A stretch of DNA of 64,000 nucleotides from assembly GCA_018398805.1 (NCBI GenBank), contig JAGFBZ010000259.1, forward strand, positions 62,001-126,000, written 5' to 3'. The DNA comes from Hirundichthys speculiger (taxonomy: Eukaryota; Chordata; Actinopteri; Beloniformes; Exocoetidae). The position numbers and the translations under genes are program-made. Of the stretch, positions 36,201 to 48,200 are shown piece after piece (the first letter of the stretch is position 1; every line of letters starts with the position of its first letter). The notes beneath the pieces are model-generated. The model did no database searches and had not been told where the DNA came from. It saw only the letters and a list, made by a program, of their open reading frames with translations.

Positions 36201-39200
36201 ATTTACAGATCAGAAAGTTTTCATTTCAAACTAAAGAGAAATGTTTTTAATAAATGTATAGTTTATAAAGCTACTTTATCATCTTTGACTATCTTTGAGT
36301 ATTTTTTGCAGTATCAACAAGAGGCCGTTAGGCTGTCCTCTCTTTGGGTTTTTCGGTCACCCTAGCATAATATTAAAACTATAAAATGTGTCATGCAGGC
36401 TAATTCTTACATAGAATAGAGCTAAAAGGCTAAAAATGCAATGGGATTTAGGAAAACTAAATCTGTTTTATTCTTTTTGTCTGTAGCCTAGGTATCAAAT
36501 AATATGTTTATCCAAAGCGTTAGAATTCTGGAGGTACAGATTTAATGGCTCTCACTCCCAGTAATGCTAATAAATAAATGTTAATCAACCATACGTGATA
36601 TAGATATAGATTTTCTATAAGTAACTATAAAATAGGAGTATTAAATATATAAGTAGTTTGTATGTGTGGATGTCTTTATAACAATGACAATATAAATCAT
36701 TACAGTCTCCCCCCCCCCCCCCCCCCCCCCGTTATTAGTGGGCCTACTTAGGGGGTAGTCCCAGTCCATCCCTGCACACAGCCGCTGGCTTTCACTGGGG
36801 AATGTTTTGAGGCGCCTGAACGAATTAAGAGAAGGTGCTCACAGATGAGCAATGGTGCGCAAAGCTTGCGTATTTGGCCAACATGTCTAAGCACCTAAAA
36901 TGAACTGAACATTAAAATGCAAGGTAAAGAAAAAAAGCTCCTCTCCTCGTCTGACAAACTGCGTGTCTTCAGATCTAAGCTCACACTTTGGCATTCATTT
37001 TTGGAGAAGGGCAGGCTGTGCAATGTGTATACCAACTGCAGCCGCAGCTTTCTGACCCCATAGCCCAGCATCTGAAAACTCTCCATGAGCGCTTCAATCA
37101 TTATTTTCCATCAAAGTCTTATGCATAATCACTGGGTACGTGATCCTTGGAGTTGCGACCTTTCTATTCTACTACCCTTCTCCACAACTTATTTGTGCGA
37201 GTTGAGCTTTTCAATCCTGAGATACATCAGGAACAAGTACAGAGAGCGACTGAGGACTGTGGACCAGGAGCTCCATGTCTGCCTCTTATCCATCCCAGCC
37301 AGGATAAAGTGGTAGTGTGCGTCGCACCACACTCAGTTCCCCCATCATTGATGGTGAATCACACCCCCTTTTCTCACTGTCACTTCTCTCAATTGCTGAT
37401 TATTGTGTGTGCGTGTATGCATGGGCGTATGTAGGCTACAGAGGCACGGATGAAAAGAAGCTGCTGAGGCCTACTCTGGTGCATTTATGGTGTTCAGGTT
37501 ATTTATACAAAATAAACGGGGCATATGCATTTACAGTCAGAACGATGCAGTGTGGTTTTTAATTAAATGTTTTCTGGGGTGTCGTGAGGTTTTATTCACT
37601 TTAGAAAGGTGTCGCTCTACTAAACAGATCTTTTTCCATGAATGGAACAGTTGTTCTGAATTAAACATGCATTATTCAATCTGCTTGAAGATTCATATAT
37701 TTGATGATTCTTTCACTGTAAACAAGTGTATCTGACAATCTTGGACAGTGCTACTGTCTCATCAAAGGACCATGATCTTGGTCACATTTAGTGTGTTTTG
37801 TATCCTGTCAGTGCTTCATCGGATCAACCTTGGATTCCTACAGCTCATACTCATAAAAGTCCTCATTCACTATCCATATTTTGTGCATGGATGAGTCTGA
37901 GGTAACATCAGTGATGTGTTCAGTTTTCCTGGTTCTTGTTAGAACTCTGGCAACAGGGTTCATCATGATCTAAAGCTGTCTAATCAGACAAAAGATCATT
38001 ATGGTAGTCAAGTCTGCTGGAGATAGGCTGGATAATTTTCTGTAAATCTGCCGTGGACATCAGATCTCTGACTCTTTATATTTGTTTAAGATTATACACA
38101 GATGTGACAGTTACGGTTTTGATATGGCAGGTTAGAACTCAGCTCTGATTAGATTCAACTACAGTTCTTTTTGTTTTCATACTTCTGGATTTGAACTGGG
38201 CAGCAGCCTTTCCATTTTTATAACCAAATTGGATTTTCACTGTATTGTCTTGATTACTGACTGGCTTGGGAAGGTGGTGGACACCTAGGGGGGGTGGCAA
38301 TGGGTGCGAGGGCCCGATAAACGCTGCTTGCAGCTTTAATTATTCTTCTTCTCCGAAATGAATCACCTTTTTGGGGGGCTTAACATTGGGGATGCGCGCT
38401 ATTAGTCGTCTAAACGATTAAACGTCCGCTCACGTAGTAGTTGGCACCAGAAATATTAGTCGTTTAAACAAATTTGTGCTTTATTCATGTACAAGGCCTG
38501 CTTAACTGTCATACAGCCGCCCGCCACTAGTCGGGGCTACAGAGCCGTCAGACAGCAGCCCCCTCTCCGCGGCAATGCTCGAGTAGACTGGAGTTTTAAA
38601 ACGGCACGGTGGGAAGATAGTCTCGCAAAATCAGCGCGGTTTGGCAGTACTTTAATCTAGAAAATGAAAACAAGGTAGTATGTAGACTGTGTCAAAAAAC
38701 AACTGGCATACAATCACTCGACTGGAGCAATGCGCAACTACATTCGACTCAAGCATTTGGATGTTAATCTGCACGAGACGATGGCTGCTGATGCTAGCGG
38801 TGCTAGCCACACTCAGGCTGATTTGACATTGTTTACCCGGAGACGTGTTCTCCCGTCTGGTCTGAGAGGATAACGCAGCTCATCACGATAATGACTTCGC
38901 AAGATATGCTTCCACTTAACTTTGTGGAAGGTAAAGGCTTCAGGAAGCTAATGGAATATGTTGAGCCCGGATACACCGTACTGGGACTCAAACTGATAAC
39001 TTCCAGGCTGGAGCGCATCTTTTTTTTAGACTAGTTGACTAGTCTTAATTCAAATTTTTGTTTAGTCGACAGGGAAATTAGTCGCCAGAACATTCCCTCT
39101 TTACATACTCGAAAACTCACGAGATTTTGCACACCCATTCATTGTCTGCGATATTTACATATTTTATGGGTGCTGCGCATGGGCACACAAAAGTGGCTCA

Positions 39201-42200
39201 AATGCGCCACCTTGTTTTTTTTAAACGACGAGCCCCTCAATATGCTTCCACCTACAGACCTGAACTTTGTGTGACTGATGTATCATCCTCAGACCTACAG
39301 AAAAGTCTCATGGACCCCTGCTCTAACTCCCACAGGAAGTCCTATATTTTGAATGGAACATGCAGTTTTTCCAATATTTTGGTCATTTCCAGTCCTCGTA
39401 CTTTAACGAACTCCTCCCAGAGATTTGGTCCGATTGACTCCAAACTTTTTGTTCTAATCTAGACACATGGCCGATGAAAGTTTGCAAAGCATATAACTTT
39501 TTACCAGAGGGTGTGGCTGCAGTGACGTGTCGAAGTTTGATGTCATTTTGAAGACTCGCCATGAAAGAGAAATGGGCTGTAACTTCGGCCATACAGTGTT
39601 TTATCTGGTCAAAAACGGATGAATATAATCATAGTCTCATCCTTAACACACAGATTGAGGAACCGTTGTAGCACCGCCTATTGGCAACAGGAAATGTCAA
39701 GTTTTGCATTAGGAATCCCTGCTCCAAGTGTGATGAGCCGACAGACCTCAAACCAGTTCAAATCAGTAGTAAAGACATTGAAGATGACTGACAGTGAAAA
39801 CTGTAACTTTTTATCAAAGGGCGTGGCTGTGAGAGTACGGCAAAGTTTGATGTCTCGCCACGAATGGAAAAGTTGTTATACCTTGCACATGCATTGTTCA
39901 ATCTGCCCCAAAATCTATATGTATGATGATTCTTCCACCCCGAACAAGTGTATATGACAATCTTGGATGAACTCCACAGCGCCACCATCTAGTCATAGGA
40001 ATATGATTTTGTTTTTTTTATGTCCGTTATCTACCTCCCTCTTCCTCATATCAGCCTGAGAAGCAGTCAGACTGAACTCAGAAGTGTCCTCATGCATGAT
40101 GTACAATTTTGTGTATGCACGTCCAACGGTGCCGGTGCTGTTCATCGTCAAACTGGAAGTTGATGGTTTTGTCGCAGGCATATGAAATAAATTCATAAAA
40201 AATCACATGTTGGTCATAAGAAGGTAAGACTGAAGGATCACGTTCCTTTCACTCAACCAACCGTATCTGCAACATATGGTCAATTCAGAAGTCCACCACT
40301 CTATATTTTTCAAAATGTCAAATGTAACCGATGGGCATAATTCTGGCAGTGTAACTTCTTTTTTATGGCACCTAATTTTTCAATTATAGTCACCAAATTT
40401 AGCAGTAATGTAGCTGGATATGCAAGCATGACTCATGATTTGAGAATTTTAGAGGCATGTACTGAATTTCTGCAAGTATTTTAATGTATATTTGTGCTAG
40501 AGCAACTGTATAAAATGTTTTTTTTTTCCATTGAAAATATTCATTAAATGCCAAAAATATGATGAGGGTAGGTAGTTTAAGTTACAAGAATTGTTCTGTA
40601 TTTTTTTTTTTAGATTTTTAAGACAATTTTCTGATTTTACATGAATATATTTTTTTTTATATTAACCCAAATCCTTTTTTACCTGGGCCTTTGTGGCAGA
40701 TTGGTGTCAAATTACAATGTGAAAGGGAGAACTGAATTGAATTGAATTGAACTGGGAGTGGGAGTGGGAGGGGGCCATTGTTTTGAAGTCACCTGTCCTA
40801 CTGCATCACTGAATGGAGCCAAGCCTCCCAGACAATAATCAAACCAATTCTATCATTATACAAACAGGCATTAAAAATATTGGATCAGAAACCAACAATG
40901 TGGCATCACTGCTTAATAGTGAAGAAATATAACCTCTTAAGCTTTGAGAATTTTATGAAGTTATCTTTTCTTAAACAAATTTTTAAATGTGCAAATAACC
41001 TAGCCCCTGCTGTACTATGTCCCGTGCACCAGGGGAGCAGTGAATAATAACTGTATAGCAGAGGGGCGCAAAACTAGTTTTGGCCAGTCAAGTTTTTCAG
41101 TAATTGGGACTCATTTTTGGAACAACTTACCAACTGAAATAAAAACACAAACTGAGTCTAAAACATTTAACAGAAAAGTTAAACACTGGCTGAAGGAAAA
41201 CCAAAAATGCAATCATGATAACAGGCAATAGACAACATACACACATGCACACACAACATATATTGCCCACACACATTGTATTATTTGTCTTTTTTGCATT
41301 AGGTTTTCAAGCAATGGGAAGCATGTCTTAAGGTAACTTGTATTTATATATTTTATGTTTTATGTGATGTTTTATTAGAATAGGTAGCCTGATCAGGGAC
41401 TATGGCTGCAAACTAGCCACCTGGCTATAAACCTCCTTTGTATTCACATGTACAAGTTTTGTCATGGCTTTGCCATGTCATGTTTGTAATAATGTGCACT
41501 GCATTGTCCCTGCCAAATAAACTACAAATAAAGAATAATAAATAAATAGTATGGGTGGGTCTAACATTTTTGGGCCGGCAAGCAATGGGGTTTATTAGTC
41601 ATATTAATATATATACACATCCAGTTTGATGTAAAATTACATATTTCATGGGTTCTGGGCATTGGTGTGTAAATATGGGCTCAATAGCGACACCTGCTTC
41701 AAGTTTATTGACAAGGCCTAGTATAAAGTTTCACCTACAAGCAAAGTGTGAATTACAGGGGGGTTTGACCCCCCCCAATTACAACTTCGACCCCCCTAAA
41801 GAAGGGACAAATTGTCATTTTTGTCATCTCTAGAAAATTTTGACCCCCCCCCCCAATTGTCATTGTATAATTCGCACTTTGCCTACAAGGATAAACATTG
41901 TGTGCTTGATGGATCTGACTAAAACCTACCAAAAAGTCTTGGCACCATTCTCTAACACAACAAAAATGTCCTGTATTTTCAATTGAATGTGCATTTTAAT
42001 GAGTATTTTGGTCATTTCCAGGAGTCATGTGTAAACAAACACCTCCAAGAGATTTGGTCAAATTCTCTTAATTTTTTTGTGTACAATCTACATACGTTCC
42101 CCAAGCTAAACTGCAGAATGTACTTCTTTGTCCCAGATTATCACCACACATTGTGGTGATGTGGTCACATTGTGGTTACAAAGTATTGTGGAAAAAAGGG

Positions 42201-45200
42201 AGTTGTCCTATAAAAAACATTTTCTTTATGTGGGTCATTATGGTATATGTTTTAAAGATAAAATAATTACACTCCTTTTTGTGTAAAGATTAATACTGTA
42301 ACTAGTTTGTTCGACGTAGAAAAGGGAAGAATATGTGCGTAGCATATGATTTTGGTCACAATATTTAGTGTATTTTGTATTCTGTCAGTGCTTTATCACA
42401 TCAGCCTTGGATTCCTATGGCTCATACTCATAAAAGTCCTCATTCACCATACAAAAATTTGTGCATGGACGAGTCTGCAGTAACAGCAGAAATATGCTCA
42501 GTTTTCCTGGTTCTTGTTAGAACTCTGGCAACAGGGTTCATTATGATCTGAAGCTGTCTAATCAGAAAAAAGATCATTATGGTAGTCAGGTCTGCTGGAG
42601 ATAAAGGCTGGATATGTTTATGCAAATCTGCTCTGGACATCAGATCTCTGACTCTTTATATTTGTTTAAAATGATACACAGCAGTGACAGTTACAGCCTT
42701 GTTATGGCAGGTTAGAACTCAGCTCCAACTAGATTAAACTAATGTTTTTTTTTGTTTTCATACATCTGGATTCAAAGGTTGCTGCTCGGTTTGGGGGGGG
42801 GGGGGATGACAACAGGTGCGTGGGCCCTATAAATGCTGCTTGCAGCTTTAATTATTATTATTATTATTCTCTGAAATGAATTGCCTTTTTGGGGGCCTTA
42901 ACATACTCGAAAACTCACAAGATTTTGCACACACTTTCATTGTCTGGGAAATTTACATATTTAATGAGTTGTCTTCTCTTGAATTGTCTGCACCTTAGCC
43001 AACCTCTTTGAAATGTACTGGAATTATTATTATTAGCTTCTATGCATGCATTTGTGACTTTCCCATTGCTCATAATTTGAATTTGTTCACACTACAGATA
43101 AGGAGACAGCTCCTCAACCAAAAAAGAGAGCTCGGCTGGGGACTGATCTGACTGGACGGCGAAAGACGGCACTGTGTGGCGTGAAGAACAGGTGGGAACG
43201 GGTCTACATTTCACCCCTCCTTCACCGTACGACGCAGATGGAGAGCCAACGGCTAAGACCAGGAGGTCTATCTTGAGTCGTCTTCAGAGCTTCCTGTGTT
43301 TCATTACTCTGGACATGCTTGGTGTCATTCGAGACTGTACTGTTCAACATGCAAAGCAAACGGAGCGTGTAGATTGGTTCATGGCCCCCTCTGAACTAAT
43401 AGCATTTATTTCTGTCGTCATCATGCGGGGGCTCATCAGGGTGCTATCACTGCATGACTGTTGGTCAAAAATCCTGGGAAGCCGACAGATCATCAAAACT
43501 ATGTCCCAAGGACGTTTCCAAGACGTCATGCGACACCTGCGCTTTGATGACAGGGACACCTGCAGCGAGTGAGCACAGACTGATAAGTTTGCTGCAATTT
43601 CTAATGTATAACGATCGTTTGTCACCATCTGCATCACATCCTAAAACTCTGGTCGACACATCACCATAGATGAACAGCTTTTCCCATCAAAGACCCACTG
43701 ATGTTTCCTGCAGTATATTGCAACAAAACGACAACATGCCACCCAAAACTTGGGATCAAGTTTTGGGTGGCGTGTGACTTGAAATCCAAATACATCTGCA
43801 ACATCCTCCCATATCTTGGCAAGGACCCCAGTCGGCCTAGTGGGGAGAGACTGTCTGAGAGTGTAGTTATGAGGCTGATGGAACCATTCCTGGACAAGAG
43901 CAGAAATGTTACCACGGACAATTTCTTTACATCGCTGTCACTTGCGCAATGACTACTTAGCTGGAAAACCAGCCTTCACGGCACAGTCAACAAAATTCGC
44001 CGAGAAATTCCACAATCAACTAGACAGCCGGATCGCAATGACTTCACCACTCAGGTGTTTTCAACCACTGGTGCCACACTGACAGTGTATGTGCCCAAAA
44101 GGAAGAAGACTGTCTGTATTCTCAGCAGCATGCACAGCGTGATTCAGACTGAGAAAACCACCAAAAAGAAGCCAAACACCATCACACGTTATAATACTAC
44201 AAAGTGCGGCGTGGATGTCATGGACCAGATAGTGCGGGAGTACACCGTCCGTGCAGGAACACGACGCTGGTCAGTTGCAATGTTCTATAACATGATTGAT
44301 ATGGAAGCGCTGAATGCACACGTGCTGTATCAATCATGTACCGGGAGGCAGGAGAGATGGGTGGAATTTCTAGTGGAGCTTGCAAGAGAACTGGCAAGCA
44401 ACCACGTGGGTACCAAGAAGGCACAAAAAGAGCAATTACTTGGGCAACAACCTTCCACACCTAGCCTCGGAAAAAGAGCCAAGTGTGGCAAGGGACACTA
44501 CGGAGGGCCCGGGCGGGATTCGATCCCCAGACTCCCGGGGGAAAGTCACATGCGCATGTGACTTTCCCCCGGTAGTCTGGGGATCGAATCCCGCCCGGGC
44601 CCTCCGTAGTGTCCCTTGCCACACAAGTGTCAGGTTAAAAATCAATGTAAGGATAATCATGCCACTGTGCGATGTGTTGACTGCTACAGATACACATGTG
44701 GAAAATGCAGAAGGGAGATGCCTTGGCAGTGCCAGGATTGTGTTTGATTGCTCAAATGTACTCACTCACTGCCACACTGTATCCAGATAATGCAGTTTTT
44801 TTTTATTATTTGTAGATATTTTTTGTACTATTTTTTATCAATAAATCCTAGCAACAAAGGAAAAAAAACTCATGTGTTGATCCCTTCTTTCCTGTTGATC
44901 CTTCCCACAGCATACAGCACATTTTCCAGTTGATGTCTTTATTGCTATGTGCAGTGAGGTATTTATCCATCTCAGAACAAAAGGAATGACCTTTTATTTT
45001 AGAGCAAGCTACATGAAAATGTGATAAATTGTCAATCAAACAGTGCTTTATGGGTCAACGACCCCTAAACACGTCAGTCTGGTTGCAGTTACACGAGTCA
45101 CTTGAGGCCTCATTTCCATAACAAAATGAGTGATTAGGGTATTAGCTAAAACCCTTCAGGCCAACTGGCCCTGCTGTGGGTCTTCTAGGTAGACATAAAA

Positions 45201-48200
45201 ATGCTGGGTGTTCTAGTGTTAAGCTGCAAGCGTTCACTGTGATGCTTGATTCACCTACTGTTTACTAGGTGTGGGCTCTATCTACTGGTGCAGATGTGTA
45301 ACTACAAAGGAAAAGTCTAGTCCTCTATTTTGAGACAGTATGATTTTCATCCATCCATCCATCCATTATCTATGCCTGTCCTCTGCAGGGTGACGGGGAT
45401 CTGCTGGAGTCTATCCCAGCTCTCTTCAGGCAAAAGGCAGGGGTCCACCCTGGACAGGTTGCCAGTCCATCGCAGGGCCGACAATGATTTAATTTGAGAA
45501 TTACCTTCTACCACCAGTAGATGGTGACAAAGACTGTTCTTTAAAAGTAAGCTCAACAACTGTCTTTCAAAAAAAATAATAATGAAAATTAAGTCTTTGA
45601 GGTAAATATTCTGGAAAAAATATTCAATATTGCTGATATATACAGCATTATTACTGTTCAGTTTGGTGACTTTGATTGAAAAATTAGGTGTCATAAAAAT
45701 GATGTTAAGCTGCCCGAAATATGAGAATTGGTTATGATTTCACATTTTGATATAGATAGACCCTAAATTCCAATGTATGTATGTACTTGTTCAGGGTGGG
45801 AGAATTATCATTTGTATGGATTTTGGGGTAGATTGCCTTTCTTTGAAAGGCAGGACAACTAAGTTAGACTTTTCCATTCATGGCTAGATATCAAACTTGG
45901 CCGTCCTCTCATGGCAACGACCTTTGATAAAAAGTTACAGTTTTCACTGTCAATCATCTTCAATGTCTTTACTACTGATTTTAACTGGTCTGAGGTGTGT
46001 TGACTAACTCATTTTGGAGCAGGGATGCCTAATGCAAAAAATGATATTTCCTGTTGCCAATAGGTGGCGCTACAACGGTTCCTCAATCTTATAGGTTCTA
46101 TGTGTTCAGGATGGGACTGCAATCATACTCATCCATTTTGGACCAGATTAAACAATGTATAACTGAGTTACAGCCCATTTCTCTTCCATGGCGAGTCTTT
46201 GAAATGACATCAAACTTCACTGCGTCACTGAGACCACATCCTCTGATAAAAAGTTATATGTTTCGCAAACTTTCATCAGCCATGTGTCTAGATTAGAACA
46301 AAAAAAGTTTGGAGTTAATCGGACCAAATCTCTGGGAGGAGTTTGTTAAAGTACGAGGACTGGAAATAGCCAACATATTGGAAAATCTGCATATTCCATT
46401 CAAAATAGCAGACTTCCTGTGGGAGTTAGAGCAGGGGTCCATGAGACTTTTTGGTAGGTCTGAGTATTATCCATCAGTCACACAAAGTTCATGTCTGTAG
46501 GTGGAAGCATATCGAGGGGCTAGTCGATACAAAAAAAGGTGGCGCTATTGAGCTATTTTTGTGTGCCCACGTGCAGCACTCACAAAATATGTAAAACTCT
46601 TACACAACTAATGTGTGTGCAAAATTTTGTAACTTTTTGAGTATGCTGAGACCCCCAAAAAGGCTATTCATTTTTGGAGAACACTTCCTGTTTTACGTGA
46701 ATAAGGCTGGCACTGTTGGACGTGCATACATGAAATTGTACATCATGCATGAGGACCCTTCTGAGTTCAGTCTGACCGCTTCTCAGGCTGATATGATGAA
46801 GAGGGAGGTAGATAACGGACATAATAAGACCAAAATCATATTCCTATGACCAGATGGTGGTGCTATGGAGTTCATCCAAGATTGTCATATAAACTTGTTC
46901 AGGGTGGAAGAATCATCATACATATGGATTTTGGGGCAGATTGGACAATGCATGTGCAAGTTATAACATCTTTTCCATTTGTGGCGACACATCAAACTTT
47001 GCCGTACTCTCACTCGCCCTTTGATAAAAAGTTACAGTTTTCACTGTCAGTCATCTTCAATGTCTTTACTACTGATTTGAACTGGTTTGAGGTCTGTCGG
47101 CTCATCACACTTGGAGCAGGGATGCCTAATGCAAAACTTGACATTTCCTGTTGCCAATAGGTGGCGCTATAACGGTTCCTCAATCTTATAGGTTCTATAT
47201 GTTCAAAATGGGACTACGATCATATTCATCCGTTTTGGACCAGATTAAACACTTTATGGCCGTTTTACAGCCCATTTCTTTTTCATGGCGAGTCTTCGAA
47301 ATGACATCATACTTCACTGCATCACTGCAACCACGTCCTCTGGTAAAAAGTTATATGCTTCGCAAACTTTCATCGGCCATGTGTCTAGATTAGAACAAAA
47401 AAAGTTTGGAGTCAATCAGACCAAATCTCTGGGAGGAGTTTGTTAAAGTACGAGGCCTGGAAATGACCAAAACATTGGAAAAACTGCATGTTCCTTTCAA
47501 AATATTGGACTTCCTTTGGGAGTTAGAGCAGGAGTCAATGAGACTTTTTTGTAGGCCTGAGGGTGATACATTAGTCACACAAAGTTCATGTCTGTAGGTG
47601 GAAGCATATCGAGGGGTTTGTCGTTTAAAAAGTATTCGTTTAAAAAGTATTCGTTTAAAAAGTCCAGCAAAAGTCGAGCATTGAGTCGCACCCTCAATGC
47701 TCGGGCCCTAATAAACATTGACACTGACTATTTATATTTGTTTTAAATTATACACAGCTGTGACGGTTACAGTCTTGATATGGGAACTGAGAACTCAGCT
47801 CTGAGTAGATTCCAGGCCAGTTTTTTGTTTTCATACCTTTTCGATTCAAGCTGGGCAGCAACTTTTCCATTTTATAACCAAATGGAATTGTCACTATATT
47901 GTCTTTATTTCCGATTGGCTTGGGAAGGTGGTGGACACCTGGGGGGTGGTGGCGAAGGGTGCGAGGGCCCGATGCTTGCAGCTTTAATGAATCTTGAATC
48001 TTTTGAAAGAGGAGAAAAAACACCAACATAGGCCAGTTTGTATTTAATTTTGACTTAAAGGTGGAGTAGGTGTTGTTTGAAAAACGGTTCCAGCAATCCA
48101 ACTCAAGTGAGATTTTGAAAATATACACTCCCTCCCTCCTCCCAAAGGCTCCGCCTCCTCCTCTTCAGCTCACCCCTCGAAACCACGCCTTCACATGATT

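Noticed and set aside
44500..44610. tRNA-like T-arm (GATTCGATCCC) in the palindrome
   Set aside because: No acceptor, D or anticodon arms can be assembled; the symmetry of the palindrome explains the stem.
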